Shown piece by piece: positions 22,699 through 35,085 of a DNA stretch of 64,000 nt (its first letter is position 1; each line of letters opens with the position of its first letter). The stretch is from positions 148,277,428 to 148,341,427 of the forward strand of contig NC_135784.1 in assembly GCF_051106095.1 (NCBI RefSeq), given 5' to 3'. The notes beneath the pieces were generated by a model that saw only the letters and a program-made list of their open reading frames with translations, was not told the DNA's origin and did not search any database. Source of the DNA: Pogona vitticeps (taxonomy: Eukaryota > Chordata > Lepidosauria > Squamata > Agamidae). Both the position numbers and the translations under genes were made by a program.

Positions 22699-23589
22699 AT
22701 AGGGCTGGCCCAGTTCTATATGTAGCTTGATTTAGATAGCCATGAAATGTCTTTCAGGCCTATGATAAAGGAGCTGATTGACTCTTAAGAATGACTCAGA
22801 TATGAGTAAATATCACTTGATTTCCTATTTATTAGCCAATTTATAAGCCATGCTATAACAAGATTCTTTGGGCAGTGCAGAATTTAAAAACAAATGCAGT
22901 AAGTGTATTTTAGAGAAGAAAACAATAAAATTGCAACATTATTCAAGTTACAGCAAACCCCATTAGAACCCTGAAAAAACTGTAGAACAACATTAAAACA
23001 TGCTGGAATGCTTTGTAAAAAATATTTACTCAGGTGGAACAAATACAATAAACTGGTGCCTAGCAAGCTTCTGTGGTGGCCTCTTTCCATATCTGAGTCA
23101 CAACGAAGGTCATCTCTTTGGTCATCAGTGTCCAAGTTTCAGATGACAGGGCAATCCAAAGAAAGACCGCAGATAAGAAACGAATTTCTGCAATTTTATG
23201 CAGAAGAGGCTGGCTTTTAAGTGGCCAGGTCACAAGCTTTGTGGAGCTTTGTCGTTAGCATCTAGCACTTTAAACTGTTTTCAGGAAACAGACCGGCAAA
23301 GAGCTGCAGTAGTTAGGCATTACCTGCATTGCCTCCTCACCTGATGCTTCAGAGATAAAGACCAGAAAGCTATTAGTGTCTGCATAAAGGCTGTGCAATT
23401 TGCTGCAACTAACTGCGTTAATTAACATGACACCAGGGCACAGCTGTGTACCTCGGCACATGTACAGGTACGTGACCAAGATGCACCCCAGCATTTCATC
23501 AGCTAGCCACAATTAGCTGTGGTTTGTTGCATAAACCTTACGAGAACTGCAAGAGGATTCTGGCTGAGAGAGTGAACTGATTTCATTTA
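22699..23589. other. intergenic, nothing recognised
   Basis: No gene or assignable repeat is supported. Confidence 0.5.
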
Positions 23590-23882
23590 AAAGTCATCAT
23601 CATCAAAACATCTCGCTTGTGGATGAAACATACTTCAGTGGTCCCCGTAGTCATCAGGGCCTTGGGAACAATATCAAGAAATTTAACACAGTATTATAAG
23701 CAGTTGCAGATCTCAGAAATAACACAGTCAAAGCTACAAAAACAGCAATATTAGGAACAGCATACATACGGGGCCGATATTTAACAGATACTTAGGTTGT
23801 TGGTTAAAACTTGTATCTGTTATGTAACACCAGTCATTGTTTTTATAATTTTGATTGACTGTGTCTGGTGTTTTATAACAAT
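23590..23882 (+). mobile_element. R4/Dong-like LINE 3' fragment
   Basis: The plus strand matches, in opposite direction, the LINE at 63535-63870. Shared blocks include CTTGTGGATGAAACATACTT, GGGAACAATATCAAGAAATT, GCAGTTGCAGATCTCAGAAA and ATATTTAACAGATACTTAGG. Translation of the better copy has YRDLAIE and VVPVVIGALGTI, which I associate with the C-terminal restriction-like endonuclease of R4-clade LINEs. The 3' end runs into (CAA)n. Clade assignment is by memory of motifs. Confidence 0.6.
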
Positions 23883-24135
23883 AGCAACAACAACAACAAC
23901 AAAGTGCCATCAAGTCTATTCTGACTTATAGTGACTGCTTTCAGGGTTGTCTAGGTAGAGAGGACTCAGAAGTAGTTTACCATTCCTTTCTTCTGGGGGT
24001 TGCCCTGGGACTGTGCATTTTATCTAAGGCCACATAGGCTGGCTCTTCCCCCTAGAAGCACAATGGGGAATTGTACTCCCAACCTTTGGCCCCACAGCCG
24101 GATGCCTAACTCAATGAGCTATCCAGACAGCTAAA
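23883..24135 (-). mobile_element. tRNA-derived squamate SINE
   Basis: The order is reversed: a CAA-rich tail, GTGCCATCAAGTCTATTCTG, the body with CATTCCTTTCTTCTGGGGG, and the tRNA-like head near AATGAGCTATCCAGACAGCT. It abuts the R4-like LINE through the shared CAA repeat. Confidence 0.85.
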
Positions 24136-24862
24136 GGTTTGTGCAACAAGGATTATTAAAATCTTCCATTGTGATATCTGATCTGTGGATACATCACGTA
24201 ATGCTGAGGTCTTCTAGTCATGGTGTATGCACGAATCAGCCCCTAGGCTTGATTTGAAAAGGTCAGACAGGTATCTTATTGCCTATAAGCTGAGTGGAAG
24301 AGGAGTCATGTAAGAATCTCTGGCTCCTGCTCCAGTAGGCTCCTCATTGTGCAACTGGTGGTGCAATTGATCTTGCAAGCAGTGCAGAATAGGGACATGA
24401 CATGAAGCCTGCCAGAGCAGTGATGGGCACATATATGCATTTACTCTTCCACTCTGCTTTAGGCAAGAGGGTAAAGGTCTCATTTCTCAACCCACTCTGA
24501 CCATACTTAGATCTATTCTCTCCACAACAAAGATGAAAGGTAGCCTCTTTGTGATGAGGGTGGCAGACTTTCACTGGTGATGTAGGTTCTACTGCCATGG
24601 AAACATGGGTAGGAAATTATGAGCAAAGTATTTGTATTATCCATGTACCTGGCACTCTGTTATTCTAAGCTGGCATGAGTGAGATGGTTCCTTCACCACC
24701 AACAAGGTCCATCAATGGAAGTTTTCTCTTAAATATTTTTTTAAGTTGTTCAATCCATATCATGGGAAGTAGCCCCAACCTCCTTGCTCCACATGGTATT
24801 GTGACGTCAGCAGTCACTGACAGAAATGTGTTTGAAATACAGTTATTATCTGGATGTCACGA
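24136..24862. other. intergenic, nothing recognised
   Basis: No gene or assignable repeat is supported. Confidence 0.5.
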
Positions 24863-25070
24863 AATAATCATAGAATAAGAATTGCAGAGCTGGAAGAAAT
24901 GTGAAGAGTATTCCTCTCAACCTATTGCCAAAGCAAGAAATCTGCATGCAAAGCATCCTTGGCGGATGTCCATCCTACCTCTGTTTAAAAACCTCCAGTG
25001 AAGGAGTGTCCACCCTGTCACAAGGCAGCCTCTCCTACAGCTGAACAAATTTCCCAGTAATGAAATCCTG
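24863..25070 (-). mobile_element. CR1/L2-like LINE 3' fragment
   Basis: It begins AATCATAGAATAAGAATTGC and AGAGCTGGAAGAAATG, then GGATGTCCATCCTACCTCTG and CAGTGAAGGAGTGTCCACCC, the reversed tail of a CR1/L2-type LINE. Confidence 0.65.
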
Positions 25071-26045
25071 CAAAATATAAGGGGCCGACGTCAAGGGCAC
25101 TGATTTGGTTTCTGAGTCACTGGGAAGCGTTTTCACAGCTTCTTGCTTAATGTGAGCTGTAGCTCTTCAAAGAAAAGAAAAGAAAAACCAACAAGCTGAG
25201 GAAAAAACCAAAGCCACATCCTGAAATCAGTGTCCTTTGTTGGGTGGAGAACATGGAGAGGGTTTCATCCATATTAATCTGGATTTTGACATTTATGCAG
25301 CCACAGGAGGAACAGGCTGGACAGAAAAAGAATCAGGACCACGAGTTGTTTTTTTTTCTCCGTCTTTCATGCTGGATGACCTACTAAGTTCTTGGCTAGA
25401 ATTTTATCCTGCTTAGTGGATACACAGCATTTCATGTTTGACTCATCCCTGTTTCCCAACACATGCTATCCAGTCATTTTGTGTATGTTTTTTTGCCACC
25501 ACTGATAATAATCACCACTAAAATGGTTCAGAGATTAGAAGCCTTTATGTTATAGCCTTGAAGGAAAGCTTGATGGCCTCTGGTATTTAACCTTGCTGAG
25601 ACATGTTTGTGTAGTCTGTAATACTTTCACGTCGCCTGATGTTTTCCAGACTTTGGTTGGCCATTAATGGGATTATTTTTCGAAAGCTCACTTCATTCTG
25701 CATTACCTTGGCCATCAAACTACATTTCTTATGAATTCTTCGGAGGCGCTTTTAGTCTGCTGCAGATGTCATACTGACAACACTATGAGATTTCTGTTTT
25801 CTCCCAAAGCAATTCATTTCATTTGATTTACTTTGCCTGTGTTTACGACATCAACATCCCATGCATCTCATAGTTACAGCATGAAAGCAGTCCTTCAAAA
25901 CTGGAGTCCTGTCAGAAATCTCTTGAGTAAAATATACATGTAGGATCATTCCCAACTTCCTATATCAGTGTAATGCCTATGCAGTAATTGGTTTAGCCCA
26001 CAGGGTGAGAAATCCTAAAGAAATGGCCTGAGCTCTTTGGTTTTC
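25071..26045. other. intergenic, nothing recognised
   Basis: No gene or assignable repeat is supported. Confidence 0.5.
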
Positions 26046-26053
26046 ATTTAGAC

Positions 26054-26189
26054 CACTGGTTCTTAACCTTGGGTTACTCAGGAGTTTTGGACTGCAACTC
26101 CCAGAAGCCTTCACCACCAGCTGTCCTGACTGGGGTTTCTGGGAGTTGCAGTTCAAAAGCATCCGAGTAACAAAGGTTAAGAACCACTG
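26054..26189. mobile_element. short hAT MITE
   Basis: The ends CACTGGTTCTTAACCTT and AAGGTTAAGAACCACTG are inverted repeats. The target duplication ATTTAGAC lies at 26046-26053 and 26190-26197. Subterminal CTGCAACTCCCAGAAGCC is inverted near the other end. 136 bases, no coding content. Confidence 0.92.
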
Positions 26190-26197
26190 ATTTAGAC

Positions 26198-26328
26198 CAG
26201 TGATTCCCAACCCGGGTCCCCAGATGTTCTTGGACTAAAGCTCCCAGAACTCATCATCACTAGCTGGGCCGGCCAAGATGTCTGGGAGTTGTCCAAGAAC
26301 ATCTGGGGACTCAAGGTTGGAACCACTG
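26198..26328. mobile_element. second hAT MITE, directly adjacent
   Basis: The ends CAGTGATTCCCAACC and GGTTGGAACCACTG are inverted, and GTCCCCAGATGTTCTTGG pairs with CCAAGAACATCTGGGGAC. It begins exactly where the target duplication of the previous MITE ends. Its own flanking duplication is not visible (left ATTTAGAC, right AAAGGAGT). Confidence 0.85.
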
Positions 26329-26674
26329 AAAGGAGTGGATTTGCCATTCCTCTGAGAGCAGACATATGGGCTCAAATTTAGATAATGGACTTCAAAGTAT
26401 GTGTACTGGGGGCAAGGGAAGGATGAATTTGATAAAGTAGCCATTATGTATTATGTTTGTATTCTAGTTTTTTAAAGATTTACCTGCTCATTGCATTCCC
26501 TACATGTTGTACTTAAAACAACAATGTTTTGAAGACAATAAATACTAATCTGAATTCTGGACATTAGAAGTACAGAGACTTTGTGGAGGGTTTTTGTTTT
26601 CCTTTCCAATCACGTTACAACACCTTTCTGATGTATGGAACTGAAAGGACATGTATGTATGAAGCCTCAGACTT
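26329..26674. other. intergenic, nothing recognised
   Basis: No gene or repeat is supported. Confidence 0.5.
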
Positions 26675-26830
26675 ATTATTCATTTAAAATATTTTCACCC
26701 TGCTTTCCTCCCTAAAAACAACCCAAAGCAGTAGAAGACAATGTTCAAAAGCTAAAACAGTAAGTATACAAAATATTACAAAAGAATAAAACACCACAGT
26801 AAAACCATAAAGAAAATCAACACCAAAACA
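26675..26830 (-). mobile_element. L2-like LINE 3' tail
   Basis: TTATTCATTTAAAATATTTTC and CCCTGCTTTCCTCCCTAAAA (reverse of the common AGGCGGGGTAAAATATTT-type end) point to an L2-like tail in reverse. Confidence 0.55.
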
Positions 26831-29800
26831 CATACAAAGCAACATATACTTCAATCGTTGTTGCTTTTGTTATCTGTTTGTTTTTTAACTGCAAGTCCTT
26901 GGAACATTTCTATTGTGTTTGCAATATTCATTTAAAAGTTAGCCTCACTGAACTTTGGAAAGCAATACATCAACCCAGAACATTTTTGCTGCTAGAAGCC
27001 AAGGCTAAATAACAATTCCCTTACCTGAGCTACTACTGCACAAGGCTTATAATTCAGGCAGTCATTACAGGAATACAGAATCATATCTTTTCAAAGAGTT
27101 TACTTTGGAGTTCCAAAATTCAAAAATAGATAGATACCAAAAAATTAAAATGAAAACGTCCTGTTGAACGTTTCTGTAACTGTGTCGTCCCAGAAGAGGC
27201 CATTCTTGATTGAAATGTCATGCTTTCTTTAGTTTAATCCAATTCAAGAGAAATGGGTCTCATGCCTATAAGGAACAAAGTTTTCTGCCTTCGGAAATTA
27301 ACTTTGTGTGAAATATGTCCAAATATAAAAGGCACTTTAGGGCACGCAGACGTAAATAGTTGCCCTGAAACAACCTTGCAGAATTCCGTCCTCTCCGGAA
27401 TTACATGGCTATCAATCCCAAGCCACAAGGAGTCCAGAGTCTTCCACTAAAGTGCTTTTTAATTTGAGGGAGACAGCACTCGTGCAATTTATAGGCCTGA
27501 TGTTTATCAGAAATGTTGAAATGTGTTCTCAGTCTGTATGATTACGCATCTGTTATTCATTCTGCCAGCTTCCTCGATACATCTCCAACACCATACGGCT
27601 GCAGCGTTATCTACTTTTGCATTTCTTTTAGATGCACTCTTCTTCATATAAACATAGTTCCCATTTTGAGAAACATGACTTGATAGTAGAATTACCTCGT
27701 CAGGACTTAACAAGCGGCATCAGGATCCTAGGAAATCCGGTCATGGCTCCTTGGGAGTTTAAGATAGGAAAGAAGATCAGAAGGATAGACCAATGAGGCG
27801 AGCCCAAGACATTTTGCTGCCCGAGGTAAGCAAGAAAAGATTCTACCCATACAAGTCAAAGTGCATAGAACCCCAGAGCCAGTTAAATTAGTCTGGCACA
27901 TAAAGGAATAAAAATCCATAAGCATGTTTCCATTCCTCTAGCAGTAAAAAATACAAGAAAAAATAAAGTAAGAATTCACTGAGCTTTCATGGTATCGGCT
28001 GCCTAAGTTAGCTACATACATATCACCAGAAGGAAGGAAGGAAGGACATCACCAAAATAGATCAAAAGAAGACACCAATTTGTACACAATTGTGTATGCT
28101 AATTTAAATACACAGCTGCAAATTAAAAGTGATTTTAATATACTTTTTTTAAGGTAAACTGCATTTTGCCTTGTGTGAGGAAGACTGTGCATCTACTGGG
28201 TCTGCTGTGGTTGGGCAACCGTAGGGTGCCCCGTTATGCGCCTGCCAATTCGTCAAATCAGATTTGATAGTCCTGGACGGTCCTTCAAATGGAAGACATC
28301 CTCAAAAGAGGAGGGTCATTGATAAAAGAGGGCACATGATTTCTCTACTGTTCCCCAAGGTGGCAGCTTCACTCTACTCAATGTCTACTCGATGTCTCTC
28401 TACTCTCTACTCACTCTACTCTCTGGCCCAGAGAGAAGGAAAATCCAGTTCCTGTTTGAAGAGAAGGAAGGAGGGGACACAGCACAGTAGCTGTTCCAGG
28501 AGAAGGGGCACGTCTCCCTAGTCCTTCCTGGAATGCTGGCCATATAAGTGGTGAGGCACTATTGTTCAGACCTGCAAAACGTGGCAGCACAACAGTCATG
28601 AAGAAAGAACACTAGCCCCCAGTCCCCTGAGGTGACAGAACTAGCCTTTGCCAGCTTCTGTAATAGAGGTTATGCTGTCTTAGTGTGGGTGATGAACAGT
28701 ATACAAATATGGATATATATATATATATTTCAAAGATTCCATTCACATAAATTCTTTTAATATGCTATCAGATTTGCATAGTCAAGGGCCCAGTTACAAA
28801 CTTTCTCAAACCTGGCAGCCCCAACTATAAAGATTTACTGTGTTCCCAGCACGGTCCTGTCACTAGATATTTCATAAATACACATGCCACCAGATAATCA
28901 GTCTCTTTTACGATGTTGTTGTTCCATTTGGGGCTTTATAAGAGTCCTCGATCATATGACAGTGATGAAATGACAACAGCTCCCCCACCTCACCGCCAAA
29001 AGCCAAGGGAGGCACGTTCTCTATGGGAGCGATGAATTACGTATTCTTCTCCTTTCCATCCTTAGGCAGTGTTTTGATTGGGCTATATTTAACCTCTAGC
29101 AAGAAGTTCATCATCTTTGCCGAAGCTGAGAATTGTGAAATTAAAGACTGCTCTTGAAGTTTCAAACACTGTTGTTACGGTAATAAGAAAAGCACCCCTT
29201 GACCTTGCAAAGGCAGCCATTACTGCAGCTTCCCAATCCTGGATCAAAGTAAACATTTGTGGCCATTTCTCCCATAGGCCTCTGTGCAGTATTCTTAAAG
29301 CCTGGGTGCTCGTTCTGAGCAGCCTGCAGTTTTTAAGGCAGAGGTAAGTGTGATAAGTGGAATTAAAGTGGTGGCCATAAGAGCAACTAAAGGGAGCCGG
29401 AGAGAAAGGAAGTGACTTATACCCTAAAAGTCTTATGTCCACCATGGAGTTTCAGAATACTTTTTTCAGACTGCAGTGCCCAAGCCATGCTGGCTAGCCA
29501 GGACAGATTGCTCCACTGACCCCCTTGGGTTGCCTCTAATAATTGTTTTGGTTTGCAGCCAGGATGGTAATGATTAACAGCTCACATTTTAGCTACCTAC
29601 GCACCTTAAATTATACGTCCCTGAGATGCAACCGCTGGGGCAATCAGAGCAATATTCTTGGCTTGTTTTCTTTAATGGATGATTGGTAGAACTGTCAAAA
29701 ATCATGGGAGGGGGAGACTTTTAGCCTCCCATCCCCAACAACAGTGATGGTCCCAAACAGGACTGAGGCACCCCAGTGATATAAACTTCACATTAAATAT

Positions 29801-30627
29801 TCAAAGAAGCATGTACTTTGTCCCTAGGTAAACTGAATTCTGAGTAAGCACGTGGAGTCCCTGGAATTAATTCCTCATCACTCAGAAGTTGGAAACACAC
29901 ATAGAATAAGGAAAACACTGCTGCTGTTGCTATTTATTTTCTTTTATGATACATTTTGGTCTAGTTAGATCCGAGGCCTACCTGTTGAGGATAAAAACCA
30001 CACAAGAGATGAAAGGAACCATATAGCTTTCAGATTTTAAAAAACACTAAAAGCTATATTTGTGAAGCTATATTAATACAATCTTTTTTTAAAAAAAGGC
30101 TTCTCATGTTTGTGGCCATAACAGAGGGTATCCCTCAAATTGTGCGATCTGGCACCCATCCTGCTTGGTCCCCAAGTAAGCCATGTCCTCATGGACCCTA
30201 TGAGTCCTCCAGCAACAAATTGTTTCAGTTCTTTGGAATATAATTATTTCTCATGTTTCTGATTTCCAGTGATATGAGGAAAAAACGGTATGAGCAAGAA
30301 ACACATTATTCAAGTCCTACGACACATTAGGAAGCACAACCTTCTGCTGCTCCATGCTGTGACAGCATGGAGCAAGATGAAATTGTCATTATCAATGCCA
30401 TCTGGCTGCTGATGTAAATATCCAACATGACACACCCCATTAAACAGTTTTGTCTGCAGTGTGACATCATTTCACAGACAAAACAGTTCGGTTACCCTAA
30501 AAGCCCTTGAGAAGCAATTGCATATTTTCTGGGATGCAACCCGAATAGAACGCTTCTTTTGATCTTCAGTGTCTAAACAGTAAACAAACATGCAACTTTT
30601 GATCTTGCCCTCATTGGGTCAAACAGA
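26831..30627. other. intergenic, nothing recognised
   Basis: About 3.8 kb without a supported gene. It holds a short GGAA run at 28030-28045, CTCTACT repeats at 28370-28425, and an AT run at 28714-28728. A 76-codon frame at 29117-29347 has fairly even codon use but no recognisable family or clear splice context. Confidence 0.5.
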
Positions 30628-31330
30628 ATCATAGAATAATGGAGTTGAATTGGGCCAATAAGGACATCAAATCCAACCCCCTGCTCAATGTAGGAGTCCA
30701 AATCAAAGCAGATCTGACAGATGGTTGTCCAATTTCTTCTTGAGTGCCTCCAGTGTTGGAGCGCTCACCATCTCCCGAAGTAAATGTTTCTATTGTTGTA
30801 CTGCTCTAACAGTCAGGATGTTTTTCCTGACAATGAGCCTAAATCTGGTTTCCTGCAACTTGAGTCAATTATTACGTGTCCTGAACTCAGGGATGATTGA
30901 GAACAGATTCTGCCCTTCTCTGTATGACTACCTTTCAAGTATTTGAAAAATACTATAATATCTTCTGTTAGTCTCCTTTTTTCAAGACTAAATATACCCA
31001 GTTCTTCCAGTCTTTTTTCAAAGGGCCTGATTTCCTGCCTCCTAATCATCCTCATTGCCTTTCTCTGAACTGTTCCAATTAGTCAGCATCCTTCTTGAAG
31101 TGTGGTGTCCAGAACTGGATTTGAAGACTACACTTCTATTAATCCAGCCTAAAGGAGCATTGGCCTTTTTCCAGCCACGTTGTACTGTTAGCTCATATCA
31201 GTTTGTGACCTACAACAATTCCAGGATCTTTTTCACTCATAGTATTACTGAGCCAAGTATCCCCCATCTTGTAACTGGGAGTTTGGGGGTTTCTTTTTTC
31301 CTCCCTAGTTGTAGAACTTTGCACTTATCT
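30628..31330 (-). mobile_element. CR1 LINE 3' fragment
   Basis: It begins with the reversed CR1 tail AGAATCATAGAATAATGGAG and continues with AGATGGTTGTCCAATTTCTT, CAGGATGTTTTTCCTGACAA, TTAGTCTCCTTTTTTCAAGA and TTGAAGTGTGGTGTCCAGAA. The coding part is broken in several places. It is 5'-truncated at about 31330. Confidence 0.9.
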
Positions 31331-32040
31331 TTGTTTATTTCTTTATTTCATTAGCTTTATATACTGCCCCATTAGTGCAATGCACTCCTCTGGCTGGTTC
31401 ACAATAAGTGTGGACTTCTACCGGGCCCAGAGTTGAGCATTTTCACAAGCAGGTATATCTCCAAGTATGTAGTTTTATTGTCAAAAGGGATCCTGGTGGT
31501 CTTGTCCTGAGATCTTGACAAAAGTTACCCTGCAATGCGTCATAGGTATTTTGTCCTTGTTTCACCCCTTCCCTCCTCCACGTTTTCTGAGCTGCATGGA
31601 TCACCCAGAGGGTTTGGGATCTGAGCCTGAAGCGGACGTTTTTACATGTCTACTGCTATGCAGATTCTACAGTCCACTTCCACAATCTTTATTTAAGCAT
31701 TTTGATTTAAAACAGCCTCCCACAGATGAGAAAATATATATATATATCTCCAAAAACGAACAGTTGAGGAATAATTTTGAATATATGCTAATCATTTAGA
31801 TCTCCTGGTGATTTCCAGCATTAGCTTATTCCTATGATAAAATATATCAGGGGAAATAAGTATGAAATACATGCAACATGATAACTAGAAACTATTTAAA
31901 TCTGTTTTTTTTAAATAAAAAAAAACCCACTTCAGAAGTCAATGGCTGTACAAAAACAACATTCTCATAACGTTCAGAAAATAGGACTCATGACAGCATT
32001 AGTTTTATAAATTTGTCCCTAAACTACACAACATTAGCAC
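31331..32040. other. intergenic, LINE-tail scrap at its left end
   Basis: CTTTATATACTGCCCCATTA (31353-31372) with GGCTGGTTCACAAT resembles the repeat at 38243-38480. A TA run lies at 31737-31747. No gene. Confidence 0.45.
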
Positions 32041-32044
32041 AACA

Positions 32045-32172
32045 TGAACTGCTGGATAGCTCGGTGGTTTAGATAGAGATTGGGAGCTGGATTCCCCACT
32101 GGGCCTCCTTGAGAGGGGCTGTACTCGATGATCCATAAGATCCCTTCCAGCTCTGCAGTTCTAAGATTATCA
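32045..32172 (+). mobile_element. tRNA-SINE with LINE-like tail
   Basis: The head TGCTGGATAGCTCGGTGGTT is tRNA-like and the end ATCCCTTCCAGCTCTGCAGT plus TCTAAGATTAT is a CR1/L2-like tail. The copies at 20126, 53590 and 54490 are on the other strand. Confidence 0.75.
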
Positions 32173-34115
32173 AGAATATTGTCACGGATGCTTATATAAG
32201 GAATTGTCCCAGTCCAGGTAAAATTAGGCAAGATTTCTAACCCACTTCTAATTAGGCAGAAATTCATTTCATTTGGGGTTTTAAAATCAGAATTTACAAA
32301 AATTAAAAAAAAATTCAAATGCAAGTGGAAATAAAAATCATATACTTGCCCAGCTCTTCAGAATGGCTGAGAATTTTCTTCTTCTTCTTTACATCGGAAT
32401 TTAGCATAAATTGCAAAATAATAATAATAATAACATGGGAGAAAACAAGACTAACAGATTTGTCTTTTCCCAATCCTGATGATGTACTATGAAAAGCAGA
32501 ATCCACAAAAGCAAAAAGCATAAATATAAGTATGCATTTCACATATCTGCTTTATAAAACTGTCAGATTTGCATATTCAAAAGCCTAGTTATAAGTTACT
32601 GTATCTCAAATCTACCGCCCCTGGATTGACAAAATTTACTGTGTTCTCAACACAGCTTTATAACTGGAAGTCACAGTTAGAATCATGCTACGTGGGTAGA
32701 TATTTTTTTCTTAATGAAGGGGAGAACACTCAGAGTGTGTGGGCCTGGAAGCAATGATTCAATTGATCTGATGATTTTCAGGTGTTGTTATTTGTTCTAC
32801 ACTCTTTCTGGGGTGTGGCACATCATATCCTGTGAACTGAGCTAGAAGAAGGCATCTATAGGGGACTGCCCCATACACTTGCCTGGATGAGAAGGCGAGC
32901 CACTGAACAAGCCTTGCCTCTTTATTCTGTGCTGACTCAGTTGGTGGCAGTGGTACTCCCAGCTCTGCAAGGTTAAAGCTTCAGCATTGGGGGACAGGAT
33001 GTTCCCCAGGCTAGTGACTCTGAGCGGTAGTAGGCATCTAGGGAAGGGTGTGGCACCTGACTACTGGAGCGGTGTAATCAACATCTATCCAGTAAGTTAA
33101 CAATTCACTCTCCAACCTGTATAAGTGTCTGGGTCATTGAGGATGTCCAGCTTCAGGTTCTACCCCTGCTCACAAGTAACTGCTGTTGGGGTAGCTGTCT
33201 TCCCCCCCACCAGAGGTCACCCTTGAGCTAGGCTGGGAAAAGCAAGGTAGGTCCCTTTCCACTTGTAAGTACTGCTCAACCTGGGCCCCGTCAGCCCTGG
33301 TAGGTTGGAGACCATGATCCTGATATGTTGGAGCTAAATCCCAGAGGGTCTCCTGTCCCCCTTGGTCCGGTTGGGGGCTGTGGCACAGATGGCCCATAGG
33401 GCACAGGCAAGGGAGGGTGGAATGAGTGCCCCCACCCCATGATAGGTAGCAATGAGGAGGCTCTCTGCCTCCAGGACCTCTCAAGCCCACCAGCCCTGTC
33501 TCCCTTCCCCAAACTGTGCTCCCACTTTCCTGCCATCGAGAGGACCCTCAGGGCCATTGGATTGAACCCCCCCACAGGCTTGGCAACTGCCTCCTGTGAA
33601 TGGCCCTCCATCCTCCTTTGCCCATCCCCTTCCTGGAGAAGCAGGTGCCATGGACTAGGATATCTGGTGAGACACCGCCAGTTGCCTTTGTTACAGTGGT
33701 GCTCTGACCTGTCACATCTGTTGTCCTGTCCTTGGTGCTCAGTTCTCTGCCAGTCTTCTTTCCTTCTTCTCTTGCTTACATTGTTCTCTCCACTCCTTAC
33801 ATCTCAACTGCTACCTGGCCCCATCTCTATGTGTCTTTTTACTTCCTCCTGTGTCTCTGCCTCTTCCTGTCCCTTTGCAGCCCCTCACCTTGCTCCCTGT
33901 TGGTCACTCTGCTGATGTCTCTGGGTTGTGATGGCAGCATGCCGTGAAGCCATCAGTTCCATGAGCCACAGCAGCTGAGATCTGGGCTCCCAAATCTTCC
34001 TCAAAGGATAGGCAGCAGCCGCAGCAGCAGGCCCTTTCGCCTCTTCACAGGTGGTTCAATTGGTTCGTGGTTTTAAGTTATAAAATGCAGTAGGGCCTTT
34101 GGGACAGCAAAAGCT
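32173..34115. other. intergenic, nothing recognised
   Basis: A GC-richer patch at 33150-33950 has open frames of 106-158 codons on both strands, without domains or splice context; not supported as genes. Confidence 0.5.
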
Positions 34116-34209
34116 CCTCTTCAAACTACTGCTCATTGGTTGCAGCTCCCAGGATTCTGCCTGTGGAAATTCCTAGAGAATTCTGGTGAGTGTAGTCCAA
34201 AGAAACAAA
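34116..34209 (+). repeat. interspersed repeat, copy 1
   Basis: It shares GATTCTGCCTGTGG, ATTCCT and AGAGAATTCTGG then TAGTCCAAA with 35998-36093, the AACTCCCAG...GTAGTCCAA style of short hAT-type MITEs. Ends are unclear. Confidence 0.6.
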
Positions 34210-34427
34210 TAAACATCTAATGTGATGAGTATTTTAGATAAACATCTAGCATGAAAACCCTAAATTAAAAACACCACCTTTCCATTCTGTTGCTCTAAGG
34301 ACAAAACAAACAAATAAGTTTTGACAGGTGAAAATGTAAACTTCTATATTTACAGGGGGGAAAAACAGATATACAAATATAGGATAACTGGCTTGGTACT
34401 AGTCAATGTGAAAAGGATCTAGAGTTT

Positions 34428-34458
34428 ATTTGTTTGTTTGTTTGTTTGTTTGTTTGTT
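34428..34458. repeat. GTTT microsatellite
   Basis: A perfect (TTTG)n of about 8 units. Confidence 0.95.
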
Positions 34459-34589
34459 GCTATCACATCACCCTTGGATCAACAGGGTGATGGGTGGCCA
34501 AAAAAAAAGTAAAGGCAGTTTTCAAGGGAAGTATAGTATAGTATTGACATCAAAGAAAGTAACAATACCATTCAATACCATTCTATCCT

Positions 34590-35085
34590 GCTTTGGTCAG
34601 ACCTGACCTGGAATACAGTGTCCAGTTTTGGGCACCAAAGTTTAAGAATAATACTGACGAGCTGGGCCATGTCCAAAGGAGGCCAACCAGGAGGGTGAAA
34701 GATCTGTGAGGAATGCTTGAAGGATCTGGGTGTATTTAATCTGGAGAAGACCAAGAAGGTTTAAATATTTGAAGGGCTGTCCCATGGAAGCTGGCACAAG
34801 TTTGTTTTCTGTAGCTCAACAGAGTAGGACCCACAGCAATGGATTCAAATGACAACAAAAGAGATTTCACTTAAACATTAGGAAACTTTATTTTGACAAT
34901 AAAACTGTCTGGCAGTGGAATGGATTCCCTCGGGGGATGGCGGATTCTTCTTCATCCGCGTTTTTTTAAACAGAGGCTGGATTTCCACCTGTGCTTCAGC
35001 TATCAATTTCTTTTCACCAGGAGTTGGTCACTCTAAAGGACCTGAGGGGTTCCCTTCAGCTCTACAGGTCTCTCAGTCTATGAGA
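34590..35085 (+). mobile_element. CR1-like LINE 3' fragment
   Basis: The order is TGGTCAGACCTGACCTGGAA, CCAGTTTTGGGCACCAAAGT, GTATTTAATCTGGAGAAGAC, AGGAAACTTTATTTTGACAA and AACAGAGGCTGGATTTCCAC, ending TCAGCTCTACAGGTCTCTCAG-like text. These are CR1 landmarks with many stops. Confidence 0.85.

Noticed and set aside
29117-29347. 76-codon frame with fairly even composition
   Set aside because: No recognised family and no convincing acceptor with matching donor; could be a conserved non-coding element but nothing in the sequence proves it.
33439-33915. 158-codon open frame rich in Cys, Leu and Ser
   Set aside because: Overlapping frames on the other strand are equally open and no domain, splice site or homology is recognised.
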